Origin: Acanthaster planci
Taxonomy: Eukaryota; Echinodermata; Asteroidea; Valvatida; Acanthasteridae
Assembly (NCBI RefSeq): GCF_001949145.1
Contig: NW_019091361.1
Span: forward strand, 161,004 to 225,003
DNA length: 64,000 nucleotides
Direction: 5' to 3'
A program made the position numbers and the translations under genes. Positions 10,401 through 25,400 of the stretch are shown here, in pieces. Numbering within the stretch: the first letter of the stretch is position 1; each line of letters begins with the position of its first letter. The notes under the pieces are model-generated. The model made no database searches. It was not told the DNA's origin and was given only the letters and a program-made list of their open reading frames with translations.

Positions 10401-13400
10401 GAAGAGTGCATCATTGTGTGGGTTAAAGTTGGCAGGCCATGCAGTTGATGTGAATAGTCTTTCATGTATAGTATAGAGACATGAACACTCTTGAAACACG
10501 GTAGATCTGATAGGAATGAAGACCTCGCTTCTTATCTGCATTTACTGGTTTAGTACTGGAAGCAAATCACTGCAGTGTCTGTTTAGAATGTATGCACAAA
10601 CCGGTAGGCGTACATGTGCATGTATGGTACATGTACACTGCAAATGAATAGGATAATTTGGGTTTTGTTTGCAGAGTAGATTTCCTTCTGTACAAGTTTT
10701 AAAAAGTTTTTAAAAAGTGCATTGATGAAACTTTACGTATGAGAATGAGGTGTACTCTGTGCCATTAAAATTGTACCAGCACAAAATGAAATTTAGGACA
10801 GTTTGGTTAGCTATGGGTTCATCTACCGGTACCGTACACATGAACATGTTCATTAATTACACGAACATGCATACAGCTTTGGTGATAAGTTAGTGTTGGC
10901 TTCATTATCAATACTCAGAGGAACATGTACCCGGTACTGTTTTTCCTCGATATGATGAGTTTATGCTTGCAAATCTCATTGATGTGTGTTGTCCATTTGT
11001 TACACTCTTCTCAATTGCATACATGTATACTGTACATGTACAGATAGTACACTCTACAGTACATGTAAATGTACATGTACATGTAATAGCCTACATGTAC
11101 AATGTAGATCTCCCATTTTGGTAAGCTGTTCGTTCATCTACATGTACAGATAGTACACAGTACATGTACACATGTTATAACCTACATGTAGATCGCCCAT
11201 TTTGGTAAGCTGTTCGTTCATCTACATCTACATGTACATGTACAGATAGTACACAGTACATGTAATAACGTACATGTAGATCTCCCATTTTCCCATGTCA
11301 TGCAAATAGAATTCTACCCTCCTTTTCTTACTCGTAGTATATCACAAACATGTTGTATTCCAATCAATTTTTCAAACCTTCCATATTCTCTGCAGATAAT
11401 GCATCCACAGCACAGATTCCACACATGCCTAGAGGCTAGACTTGACATTTGGGCATTCATTCTCATATATTTGTTTGGCTGAAAATGTACATGTACATGT
11501 GAATTTACATATTCTGTGCGTCTACTGGTGTGACTTGTATGAGTACGCACATGTACATTGTATGTACATACAAAAAATCCCAGAAACAACCACTAGTTAT
11601 TTACCTGGAAGAATTAAAAAAATTGTAACTCTTAATCAATTTGGAAAGAACAAGTCACTGAAAAAGCAATTCTGAGTCCCTTTAAGTGGCCCCTGGACTC
11701 CCCCATTACCTGTGAGACTCTGGTCCCATTACTAAATTGTCCTGCACAGTAAAATACAGTATAGCTGGCTATAACATGTACATGTACAGGTATACATGTA
11801 CTTGCACATGTATGCATGTGCTCTGTTCTCGGCCACACAGTGAGGTGATTTTTTTTTACCATACTTGTATTTGAACAATTTGACTTTTGTGATTTTTCTG
11901 TGTGCGTTACACTTGATGTTGCGGTAAGTTTCCTGTTTGCAAATACCGGTGAATGAATGGGTTCAAGTTGCCATTAGCAACAGTGATCTAAGCACCCAAA
12001 TAAAAGGGCACATCATAACAGAAGAGTACTGTAAATTATCTGAATTGTACATAATTTATGTACTGGTACCCTGTTGCATCATGTCTGTGTACTTCCGTAA
12101 GGATTGACTTCCCAATCCAATAATGACCAGACGGTCTTCAAATGTATGTACCGGTACATGTACCGGTACTCATGTACTGATGTGAATAACGGATGCACAT
12201 GTACATGTACCTGTACATACACATGTACATTATGTATTTGCCCATAGGCATGTTTCTATTGGACTTTTTCTTCCGTGGGCAAGCTGAACCTTACTGCGAC
12301 ATTTTTTCGTTTCTATCTACCGCGCATTCCCACATGGCTTTTTTTTTTAGAACTGTGACGGAATGTGTATTTGCTGTTTTAGGCCTCATAAGACCGGCTG
12401 ATTACATGTACTGGTACATTGCCTGCGCTGTACAAATCATGACAGCAAAAATCTAAACCAAAAATGACAAAATCAGACGAATTTGGCCAAATCTGCCACA
12501 AATGAGATGAACTTGTATACATGTAGGAAAAGCCTTCGGCACAATGTGTACATGTTTATCCAGGCACGCTTCACTGTGTGTGCTTGGCATGCTGCTGTAC
12601 TGTACGCACAGAGCTGGAGACTGGGAACCATACAACCATTTTCGCCTGTCCGCTATCGATCTCTGTGTACTGTAGCAGTTGTCTGGTTCGTAGGTTTAGC
12701 GTGGTCGCGTTTAATCTACATTGTACAAGAACTGGTCCCATTGGACTTTTTTGTGCCCCTGCTAACTTTCTATGGCTGCACGGAAATCTTCCATGATCCT
12801 TTGCGGCCTGTTAGTTTTACATCATGATCATGGTACATGTAGGTTGACAGAGATGTTATGATAGTTTACCACATTTTCCCATTGGATTTAATTTTGTAAT
12901 TTTAGAGGAAAGTTGTGGTAAGATAACCAAAAACAAGTCCAGTGGGAATACGGCTTATACCATACAGCAGGTAACGCCTTGGTAACAAAATTCACTGTTC
13001 TTACACATGTACACGTACATGTACGTGTACATGTTCAGGTACCAAGTACAGGTACTTGTATTTAATTAAATGTACCGTAGTTGGCGTGGGATTACTACAG
13101 TAGGTACTCTGGACTAGTACTTATGTACTGGTAATGGTAATATACAAGTAAGTACCGTACATGTACATACCCTGTTGATCTTCAAGTACAGTATGTGTAT
13201 ATGATACATGTATCAATTTCTAGCAAATTTATTGCCAATTTGCTTCATTCTCTCCTCTTAGTTGCCCACCGAGAACCTTCCTCCCTGCACTCTGTCGGAT
13301 CTTCCTTGATGAGCATGCTCCAGATAATGTCTTAGAAGTCACCGCTCGTGCCATCACCTACTACCTAGATGTCTCAGCTGAATGTACCAGGCGGATTGTG

Positions 13401-16400
13401 GCAGTGGATGGCGCCATCAAAGCTCTGTGTAACAGGCTAGTTGTGGTAGAGTTGTCTTCTAGAACCTCCAAAGACCTTGCTGAACAATGTATCAAGGTAT
13501 GATAAGGGAAGTTCTGGGATGGTGGGTGTCTCATTCTTAGTTGCAGCTAGTCATTACGTCACCGGTTACGTTACCGGTGCTTGCAATTTTGTAAGGTCAA
13601 CTCAAGTCAAATACATTGTATGACAAAGCATTCCTTTGTCACGGTTCATTTCTTGTAACTGCAATATATCTGACTTTATTTGTGACCCAACTCTTTCTTC
13701 TTGGAATTCATGTCTACCGTGATTGTTTTTATAGACCAGCCCAGGAGAATGGAAATTAATAATGGACCAAATCAAAGGGGAAGGATATTATTAACATCCA
13801 TTCTCCTGAGTCAGTCTTAAATGAATATTTAAGAATGGCCAAACACATACGTGTACCTGTTCTTATTTCCATGCATAAATACATACCTTTTGAGTCATAC
13901 ATGTAAATGTAAATAAAGTTTAGAAATAAATTTCCTATCTTTACTTAGCAATTTCACTTTCTGGCAATTTCACTTTCTGGCCCCTCTAGCCAGCCCATGT
14001 TACCAGTGTGTTGGTCTCAAGACCTGGTCTTGGTCTTGAGACGGTCTCGAGACCATTTTTTGGGGTCTGGGTCTCAGTCTTGGTCTCGTCCTATCAAAGT
14101 CTCGGTCTTGAAGTCTTGGTCTTGATCTTAAAGGAGTGGGTCTTGGTCTTACATGTACACGTAAATGCCTTGGTCCTGGACATCAAGGTCCCGGATACAA
14201 CACTGCATGTTACGTTACGTGCCATTCATGAGGAGTCATAAACAATGGTTTGTAGTACAGGTACATGTGGTGAAGTGGTGAGGAACACAATGAGCCAGTA
14301 GTGGGAGACATTATCAACATCCATTCTCCTGAGCTGGTCTTAAACCTACGGTACATGTACGTTTAAGACCAGCGCATGGTCATGCGATTATCTCAAAAAT
14401 ATGTTGCTCATTAAAATCTACCGGTACATATGCCCCTCCTTGTGTAAAAACTGATGATATTGCCTACTAGTCAGCTAGTACATGAATTCATTAGGGTGGC
14501 TGTTATACATCATACATGTACAGGAGTATCACCCTTCATCGCTGTCAGATTTTATCCCTAAATACATTTGCCCAATAATGTCAAAAGAGGGTCTGATTTT
14601 CATTTATCGTTTGGTGTTTTAATATTGTTCAGTGAATTGTTCTTTTCCTTCATACTACTGTATGAGCCAGCTGTACACGTAGTTTTACTAGCCAAAATTT
14701 GAAAAGTCAGCCATATACAATGCGAGGTACCAGTACCTCTAGAAGGGGGGAGACAAAACGTCAGCCCATGGCATTGTAACTTTCAGGGAGGTCATGACCT
14801 AATATAGAATGTATGGGCGTTGTTACAGTATGATTGACATGCATTATATTATGATGTTGCCATCTCCACCGTGCATGAAACGTGACAGGATATCAGCAAG
14901 TTGCCAAAGTGTTCCACACTGTGTGCAGCAAGCTGAGCGTGGCACGCTGCATGATTTACATGTACATGTACATGTATGTTGTGAACTGAAATGTAAAGTG
15001 TGCTTAATTTTCATTGCAGTATTTTGGAAGTGTGGCACCTAAAGGTTTTTCTACCCATGGATGTTAATTATCTGACATGCATACTGCAATAAGGCATTTT
15101 CACGTGACCATGGTAAATGTCCGATCAAATGCTCGCAATGGCAGAACAAAATTGGCTGTGCTAGGACGTTTCATCCGACCACGTTTTGCTGTCTAATTTC
15201 CCGCACAGGTGTACATGTACATGTGTACCGGTTCATTTGAATAACTTGTACGTGCTCATCCAACTTAAGGGCAAGTTTTTCAGTGTTGCTGGATCTCTTT
15301 TCTAACCTAGACTTTCAATAGAAAGAGCTGGAATTACCGTACATTTACCAGTAAGTTTTAAAAAATAAAGCTTACTACTGGTATTGTACTTGTACATGTA
15401 CACATGTGACTTCCATGGTCAGTCACCTACATTGTACATCATGTACCGGTATGCACCTGTACATATTGATTTTGTATGCCGGAAGTGTCCATGATTTGAC
15501 AGTAATTAATGTCAAGTTCACAATGAACATGCACACATGTACATGTACATATATGTAGACATGTACATGTACAACCATGTTACATGTACATATGCTTGTT
15601 ATCCATGCATGGATGGATGCACATGAGCTAAGGCAAGGTCATGGGAATGGTATTTCAAGTTACAACTGATTGTGCATGCACAGCGTGTGAACATACATGT
15701 ACATGTACATGTACTGTACATGTACATTGTGTTGATGTACTGGTATATGTACACACACAAAGATGGCTGGCTCACAGTACACCTGCTGTTCGTAAGCAGA
15801 TTGGGAATCTACATGACAGACATACTGTACATGTACATGTTCATGCATACACATTGTACAATTTTTAAAAAGTGGCTTTAATTAAATGTTTTACAATACT
15901 ACATGTACATGTTGTGTATGAAATTTGCACTGTTGTGATGCTAATTTGTATACACAATGCCGTATCCATAAATTACCGACATGTACGGGTGTACATGTTC
16001 ATGTACATGTTTGTGTGTATTTATACAGGTTCGGACACCACCTGTACATGTAAATACACTGTACATGCACATGTACATTGTACAATTCATGAATGGTTAA
16101 ATTCATATTTTGTAGTCACCTGTCAGTTTATTGAGCTTTTTGACATCAGACCTTTTTTAGACAAACATACTGGTAGAGGTGTTTGCCACTAATTATTTCA
16201 TTGATAAAATACTGAAGCACTGCACAAGAAGCTGTTTGGATTTTCCTTACTTGTACATTTGTAAATCTGCACAGTACACACGTGCATGTACGTTACTTTG
16301 CTGTTAGTTTGCTTTTTTATTCACAGAACTGCTTGGGTATTTTACTACATGATCATGTATGTGTATTGATTTCCTTTAAAATATTTATTGAATAAGGCTT

Positions 16401-19400
16401 TCAGAATCTACCGGTACATGTGCAGTGCTTCAAGTTTATTGTACGTACATGTACAGTAATTCAGCCCATGTTCAGCTGTACATGTACATGCACATGTATA
16501 CGTGTGCTGAAATGCATGTATACGTGTACAGTCTACAGAGATCTTGGTTCCGGTACCGTAGGCCTTGAATTGCAGTGCATTTTAGGGATTGTTCAGCCTG
16601 AGTACATTATTACTCCTTTGCTTCCCCCCCCCAAAAAAAGAGAAATTTGAAACAAAAATATAAACGATGGTGAGATCTGATCTGTAATTTGGTAATCAGG
16701 TTGGCCCTTTCAGTGTTTTCAGAATGAATGGCTTTGATTAAAACCAACACCGGTATGATACATGCAGAGTATCAAAGGACATGACCAGAATTACAGCAGA
16801 AATGTGACACTTGTTTGATTAAAAGAAAAAACTAAGGCCAAATAAATATACCACTACAGTAGGAGTTTCCTGTTATGGATTTTTCTGTAAATTTGGAGTT
16901 CAAAAGTGTGACATTTTTGTGTCTCTGTTACATGTACATCTGACCTCTGTTATTTGACATTGAAATATCACCGGAATTGATTTCAAACCTTTACTCTTTG
17001 TTTGGCAGGTAATTTGCATAAATTCATCACTCTTGGAAATTAGAAAAAATGTCCTTACAAAATCATATGTCAGATGTGACAGGGACCCCTAATTTAAAGA
17101 ATTACTCCTATCTAAATCAGTAGAACAGTAGGGCCTATCATTTTCTTTTCCGGTTTTGAAAAATAAAAAACTAATACGCACATGTTCATGTACATGTACT
17201 GTATGGTGCAGGTTTAGAACTGTTCCAATGGACATCAACCCTTTCACGTGTCATTGGCCATGTTTTCACTGTAAACTGCAGATCAATAGGAAAAACTAAG
17301 TGTACACATGTACTTTGGAAAAGAACCAATTACAAATGAACACCTGCTCATTCACACCTACAATGTACGGTACATGTATATGTACAAAGTACATGCACCG
17401 GTTTGATAGCTTCCCATTACATGATGTATATTGTAAATTATACAATGTATTTACTCCTACATGTAGGCATTATGATGTATAATGCGCTCATTGAGGTACA
17501 CATGTACATTTCATGTACATGTAGGTACATGGACATTTACATCATGAACATGCATGTTTACATGGACATTGGCCAGGAGTGCATGATATTTGCACGTGAT
17601 CAGTGCCATGATGTTGAGCATTCATCCTCTCGTGCCAAGCTACATGTATTTCTGTTATTTTGATCTCATGCCAATTGATCTCTTGCCAAAATAGAAGGCA
17701 CAGTTCTACATGTACATGTGTACATCATTTACAGACAATTTTATTGGCCTTTTCCTGTCTTGCAGTGTGGCTTCATCGTAGATCTGTACTGCACAGTGTT
17801 CAGTCATAAGGTCCCTGCATCAGTCATTTGCCTAAAATTCCTCTCCATGCAGCCACATTGCTTTAAAGAGTCCATGATGTGAAGTTTATTTGCAAACTTT
17901 TTTTGCAGCTTTCTACACTGGAAACAGCAAACAGACCATCTGACATATTTTTGGTTTATTTGTCAAGTTAACTTTAAAAGAATTGAAATGGCACAACATA
18001 AATTAAGAAGTGGATTAAATGGGACCTAAAGGCACATAATTTACAATGAAAAATAAATATAACACTGTACATGTACATGCACTTCAAGATTTGCCATTTG
18101 TGGTTTTCATGGTTTCCATGGTTCGCATAAGGAAGTTACATGATGCATGTATGGTACATGTAGATGAAGAATCACAGGCACATGCATTGCAGATGTTTGG
18201 ACTTTAATGATTACTATTGATATGTACATGTACATGGATAATGTATATATATTTGCTTATATTTCTTGACACATTAGAACACTGAATTGATAGTTGTTGA
18301 TGAAATCGTATATACAGTACATGTACATGTATGTATGAGTGTCATGCATGTATATGTACATGTACATGAATGGAGGGTGCAATATACATGTACATTGTAC
18401 ATGTACAATGTACTATCACTACATGTGCATGTAGTGATAGACGAGACGAGATAAAGATCAAACTGTATTCCAGTTATACATGTAATTTACGGTAGACTTT
18501 TTATGCACATGTACATGTTCCCACACGTGTACATGTTCCAGAACCGGTGCATAAACAATTCCACATACATGTATATGAATTCAATGTCTTGATAATGTAC
18601 ATGTACATAGAAAATGTACATGTATGTACAATGTACATGTATGTACAATGTACATGTATGGTACCAGTATTACACCTGTACATGTATGTACAATGTACAT
18701 GTATGGTACCAGTATTACACCTGTACATGTACAGTATGTACAATGTCCATGTATGGTACCAGTATTACATCTGTACATGTATGTACAATGTCCATGTATG
18801 GTACCGGTATTACACCTGTACATGTATGTACAATGTCCATGTATGTACAATGTCCATGTATGGTACCAGTATTACACCTGTACATGTATGTACAATGTCC
18901 ATGTATGGTACCAGTATTACACCTGTACATGTACTGTTTTCTCCCTTTATGTTTCCCATCATTACGCATACATGTACACACAATAGATCCTGAACACTGC
19001 TGAAAGTGAAAGTTGACCCCTGGTGGCGTGCTTCCGGAACCCTTGGATAGGAAAAATAACATGCAAAGATTTTAGGATTTGTAATATCTTTTCGTTCAGT
19101 TATTTCTTAAAAATACAACTTGGAAAAAGGGCTTTGGAAAACATTTGCTAGAATATCAATTTACAGAAACTGAAAAATCACCTGATCTACATGTAAAAGA
19201 GAAATATCCTGCCAAAAATTGACCCATCACTTCCGAAAATCTAAAATACATGAAGAGCAATCCAATGCAGTGGTCTCGTACGCGGATGAACATTTACGGT
19301 TTGAAATTTTATGGTAGTCTGTCGGTAAAAGCTGAAATAAAACAGATCCAAATATTTGATACAGTTTCAATTTATAAGGTACAAATGTAATTAACTTAAA

Positions 19401-22400
19401 GCATTAATCTACTTTACGAAAGATTCTAATATTTATGTAACCTTTGCTGACAACAACTTTGTTATTTTCAAATCAGCGGAACATGGAACCCATCCACTAC
19501 AAGTAGGTACAAGTAAATGTTTGCAACGTTTTAGAGTCTCGTTTTCACGTAAGCACAGGGAGTGAAAACAAATGTGCATGAACAAGGAGACCTAGGTACA
19601 ATATCGCCGGATGTGAAAGGTCGTTGATGAAATTCATTTTTTACCCATCTCCAGGTGACTTTTCCTAGATATTAGTAGGTAAAATTCCAACATGTGTTTC
19701 ATGGGATGGCATCAGCATTTCAAAAAATTATCGAACGTGGTAGGACTGCCCAATGTAAAATCCCCGTAGGCTGACCGCACGAGGGTTCCGGAAGCTCGCT
19801 ACATGACCTTTTACTTTCAGGCTCTGTTTGTATGTACCAGTAGGTTTGAAGGGCTACATGTACGTTACACATCTACGCGTTCATTAGATTGAGGTTATAA
19901 TGTTACTCGGATAAATTTGAGTTACAGTACATGTAGCTTCTTTGACTTTTGAACAGTGTACCGGCCATGCTGACGTACATAATAATGGAAAGTACATGTA
20001 GGGTACACCTACTTGCATTATACATGTAGATGTAATTAATTGTGCCTTCTGTGAAGTCAAACAAATGGAAGCAAATTGTGTACATAATGTATACATGTAC
20101 ATTGTACATGTGCAGCATACACCTACAGTACATACAAGTACCAGTATCTTTTACTGCTAATGTACATGTATACATTGTACCTGTCCTGTACATGCTGTAT
20201 GTATGCACGGTTGCCCTTCATGATGAAATCCTCTGAGTACACATGTACCTATGTACATGTACCTTTGATGTTCCACTTTCAGTTGGGTTAATGTGCCATC
20301 TGCAGTTTCAGATCTAGATGACTATTAACACTATCTGCAGAGTGAGTTCACAATTTGCATACATGCATGCACATACATGTACATGTACATACTGGTACAT
20401 GTACATGTGCGTACCGGTATGTACATGTTCGGTAGTATATAAAGTCATTAACAAAATGTTTATGCACATGTGTATTTGTTAACATGACAGAAACCTCCCA
20501 CTTTTGATGAGATTAGTGTAGATTATGCATCATGCATTGAAAGGCTGTGCTTACGAACTTACCCCAGTACTTATACATATACTGTACATAAAAAAGACTG
20601 AGATACATGTACCTAAGAGAACTCAACATTGTAACATTTTCCATGTAAAATTGAGTATGACCTCACCCTATGAACTGTTTCCATAATTACATGCATGCAT
20701 GTACGTGCACATGCACATTCAAAGTTCAGTGCGTAAATAAAATTTACATAAAGTTGATTTGATCTGTAGTAAAGATTGCGGTAACACCATGTATTTATCT
20801 CTTCTTTGAAACGTCAAGTTATTCCCCGGTTCTTCTCAGNAAGTTGATTTGAGTTGATATGTACAATGTAAGTACATGTACCTTTTTAAATGTCTCTAAA
20901 ACTGGTCCTGAATCAACCTGTGTCAACTGAGGATTGCGAGGGAGGCGAAGTGGGACATGGTTCCGACACTTCTTTCCGTGGATGGAGACCATAATTTATT
21001 TTTAACAAAATACAAACAAAGAAAGGTCACAGAGATAACCTGATAACAAAAACTTTATAAGATAGCATTGTACAACCATATTACATGAACCCAATTGCAC
21101 AAAATTTGAAATAAATTATGCAAAAGTGATTTTTAAAAATAAACACAATCAGATTTGAAAGAAAATACGCCCACAGTCTTTCCCATTTAAAAACCACTTT
21201 TCCAGTTTATCCAAACAAACAAAATAAGTGTCATGTGTATTAAGACCCGATAAAAACATTGGTAATATTTTGAAGTTTTTGTGGATATTCTGCACAAGAA
21301 GCATTTGTCCGTAGTAGTGCAAGGATACGTACATTGATATACATGTACATGTACGTGCACATGTGCACACAGAAATCATGGCCGACCATCAATTGACAGA
21401 GAGCCAAAGCTGAAATTGATAAAACTAACGAAGGACAATTCACAATAGCTTAAACATAACATGGGGTATCCTTTTTGAAACACTATTTCAGTTACCAAGA
21501 TATATAACATGTGTGGAAGGACCAGAGAAAAATTCAAAAGTTTTATTTAAAAATACCCTTTTTACGTTCGCAATGTAACATACACAGACATCTTTCATGA
21601 TTTTCTCCAAAATGTCACTTCTGATTAACAAGAAACACATCACAAAATGAAATCTGAAGCCTGATCATATTTCTCTGTTATAAATTCAGAAAAATCTTAC
21701 ACAATGCAGAAGATCTTCGTAGATAGATTTTGGTATATGTACATGTACATGTAGTTGTTCTCTGGTAGGCATCGCCATTTTAACAAGCAATTTAGCAAGT
21801 AACTGTGACTTTGTTGAATTTTAGTGCATGCGCACAAACTACATGTAACGGTAAGTGGAAGGGGTGAACATACGTGTCATGATTGGGACTCCCCGGGACT
21901 TCCCATTACGTCATGAGCATAAATTACCATAATGCTCAGTAATGTTCAAGATCGACTGCAAACTCGCCAACCTGGATGCTGGGCATCGACAAAAACGAAG
22001 CCTTTGAACCGGAAGCGTACATGTACATGTACGTTCCGTACGGATGTGTTTTACAATTATCATTTACAATGTGATCATTTCATTACACTGATGCTAAAAT
22101 GTTTTATATTCAACAGAAATTTGACTAAAAGTGTGTTTTATGTTTCTAATGTCCTCCAACCAAATCAAATTTTAAACACAAACTCTTCGATTTCTGTGCT
22201 GGTCGGATTGTGGAAATTTACTGTCAGCCAGCTGGAATGCTGGTCACATGCGGCCAGCGACAACCCTAATGTACATGCACCAGTATAATCACAGAATCTG
22301 CTCTTCTAATGTTACTAATTTACAAGTAAATTTCAGGGTACCGCACCTTAGTCAACAAGCATGCTACATGTGATTTTTTTTTATTTTACACTTATAAATT

Positions 22401-25400
22401 TGAAGGGGGAACAGTTAAATCTAGACACTTGAAAGTTGCTAACGATGAGTAATGTGAAGCGGGCCAGTGACATCCGTTTATATAAATACAAATAGGATTA
22501 TGGAAATGGGAGGAAAAAAATAGAGTCCAACCATGATTTCATCTACTAATTAGAGGACTCTGCCTTCCTCTAACCTTCAAAATCTTCCCAATTGTATTAC
22601 TTGAAAGGATTTGAGAGGGTTAAGTTGAATCCATTATCTTCTCTTATTCCCTACACAGGTTCTAGAGTTGATGTGTACTCGTGAGTCAGGATCCATCTTT
22701 GAGGCTGGTGGTCTACATTGCGTGCTGTCCTTTATTCGTGATAATGGTAGTCAGGTCCACAAAGACACATTACATTCAGCCATGGCTGTGGTATCCCGAC
22801 TTTGTGGCAAGATGGAACCTAGTGATTCCTCTTTGGAAACTTGTGTGGAATCACTGTCCACACTCCTCAAACATGAGGATCCTCATGTAAGTTAGAGTCA
22901 ACTTTTTACAACAGCTCTCCTTTTCTCTGCATTTCCTTTCTCTTACATGTATATCCTCTTCACGTTTCAATCCTGAGGTGAATTTCTTCAACAATCAAGG
23001 CTTCACATTATAAAAATACTGGTAAAATGGCTTTCACAAGCATGCAACTTTTACTTAGATCAGCTGATTTCCTCGTTTTTCACTTCACACCCTGCTATTG
23101 AAAATTGAAAAACACTGTAAAAAGTCTTGTAAAGATTGGAATTTCCTTGTGTGGACTTGGGCATGCGTGAGGGATATTGACAGCTACATGTATTTTGGCC
23201 AGAAATAATGGTTGTCTTAAAGTAAAGCAGTGAGTGAGCCAAAACAACACATTATATACATGTACATGTAAGCCACTGTATCCATTACCCATCTGTTAGG
23301 GATACATGTATGTCAGTTGAATTTAAATTCTAGATTTGCTATGATAGAAAAATATTTGTCCATGAATTCCACATGATGTAGAAAAGAAAAACTACAATCT
23401 GTAAGATGAGCAGTGCCCTTAGAACAACAAATTAACAAGATTTTACTTCAAACAACTGCTTTATTTTTCTCTCTGCAGGTTGCTGATGGGTCCCTGCGCT
23501 GTTTTGCATCATTAGCTGATCGTTTCACTCGGAGGGGTGTAGACCCCCTCCCACTGGCCAAACATGGCCTATCACGGGAGTTGTTAGAAAGACTGGCTAA
23601 TTGTGGCTTGACTGCTGCCATGGCAACAGGTACCAAGGCAGCGGGTGCCACAGGAACCACTCCTGACTCTAAGGGTAACCCTAACATCTCAACTGTCATC
23701 AGCTTGCTCTCCACATTATGCCGAGGCTCTCCCAGTGTTACACATGTGAGATACTGATATCATTCTTTGAAATTTCAGATTCTAGTTTTCATGGAAAGTG
23801 AAAACAGGTAGTGATGTACTCCGAGATAAAATTACACTTCTTGTTGTGCTACTTTATCTACTGAAATTTGATTCTTTGCTTTGGAAAAGGATAGAATAAA
23901 TGGAGTGCATTACATGCATATGCAAAAATCCACAGATGAACTCAGGAACAGGTCATCCTCCCATGCAAATCTTTGTCCTTATTTAGAGTAGATACAGGTG
24001 CTCTAGAATTCTGGCAGTACCCTTGGATGTGCATCAGAAATTTTATTGAATATTGTTTCTAATACAACAAGGGGGCTTCATGTACCTGTACATTCATATT
24101 GAATGCTACCATCAAATCCATCGGCTACCAGTACCACATTGAGTTGTTGGCATGTAACATTGTACACTTTATAAAAAACTCTGCACCGATCTAAAACTGG
24201 TCTTTCATTTACAATTACCTTATCTGTATGCACCTGGCCAACTCACCAAGTTTTCCCCACTAAATCTTTAGCATTTAAAGGAAGTTTTGATTTCCCCCAT
24301 TTCTGGACAGGATTTACTACGATCTGCGCTACCTGGTGCTATAGAGAAGGCGCTGCAAGGCGATGAGAGGTAATGTGAAGTGCCTGTCTTGAGGATTTGG
24401 GAATCCTGAAAATACATGTATATTCAATGGTCATGCACGTATACAAGTAACTATTTGAATTGATTATTATTGGATACCAATTCTAATGCGCCATAGAAAA
24501 CAAATTTCAAATTTGTTTAAATTATCAGTTATTACATTGCACTTCCATTGGTATAATAAAGAACTATCATTTTTATCATAAGAAGAAACTTACAGCCTTG
24601 CATTTTCTTGCAGTAACATCCCACCTCAAACGTGAAAATATCACATAAAGCTGGTTTTGTTGTGGGGAAGACAAGACATTTGTTCTGTTACTCTGTAGTT
24701 GAGTACTCAGAAATTTATCTCTCTGTCATTTCCTGCATTTGATTCAAGGAAGTTTAAAAGCAAGTGTTGCACAGTAAATGGAGCTTGAAAGCAGAAATTC
24801 TAAATAGTACTCAAACCTTGACCAGAGAGGAAAGGAACATTCCCCTGAATATCCACCAGTCTATTTCAAATTTAAAAGCAAAGCATGAAACCTGTTCATG
24901 TGAAACTAAAATAATGCCCTTGAAGCCTGAACTATCGTGTTGTTGACCAGGATGTTACATGTGCATAAGTACACTTGCTTGTGTGAATGATTTCATTGAT
25001 CATTTTAAAGTTATGTTGTTTTCCTTGTGCAAATATTCTAATTATAAACAATAATACCAAGCAGTATTTGTGAATTAATTCCGTAAGTTTTGAATTTATG
25101 GAATACACACAAACCATTACACTGCCTGCTTGAATTTGGATTTGGTGCTTGTAATTAGGTGTTGCACCCTATTTCGATAAGGTGCAAAGCAGCTACACCT
25201 ATCCAAGAAACCTGAGCCCACAGCTATTGAGAAGACCAGATGGACACCTGCTCACCCAATACTTAAATGAGTCTTAGTGCTAAGTAATAGAAGGTAGTTA
25301 ACTGTACAGTAGGAAATTACAATTCCATGTTGTTTGTTGTTGTACAAAAGAGATATGAAGTCTCAAGTTCCAATCTAGCTGTTATAGTTGTTCAAATTTG

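Larger units (their letters stand above)
4488..13261 (+). other. HECTD1 intron 1 (8.8 kb), saturated with TACATG hexamers
   Basis: No exon is supported here. The intron is filled with short arrays and single copies of TACATGTACATG and its variants on both strands (the motif is self-complementary), often joined to CCGGTAC. Insertions that interrupt this background are a hairpin element (6226-6376), a SINE (8918-9296) and a roughly 100-bp tandem repeat (11031-11295). All long ORFs in it come from the repeat or from chance. Confidence 0.85.
13497..22658 (+). other. HECTD1 intron 2 (9.2 kb), saturated with TACATG hexamers
   Basis: No coding exon is supported. The same ACATGT background as in intron 1 continues. 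It is interrupted by a repeat family at 13733-13829 and 14311-14375, a GGTCTT-rich stretch (14008-14150), a 45-bp minisatellite (18616-18932), an inverted-repeat-bounded block (19026-19799) that is almost hexamer-free, and a second hairpin-element copy (20767-20840). Confidence 0.85.

Noticed and set aside
11031-11295. CRISPR-like array
   Set aside because: Eukaryotic intron; units are variable-length tandem repeats without unique spacers.
14809-15042. 77-codon ORF and its antisense partner
   Set aside because: Chance ORFs with hexamer content; no splice signals or homologue.
15641-16192. ORFs of 64-106 codons rich in [10 protein letters not shown] and MYMYM
   Set aside because: Direct translation of the TACATG hexamer field in HECTD1 intron 2.
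18501-19062. Overlapping ORFs of 80-148 codons on both strands
   Set aside because: They arise because the 45-bp minisatellite lacks stops in several frames; the products are Tyr/Met/Cys/Val repeats with no protein features.
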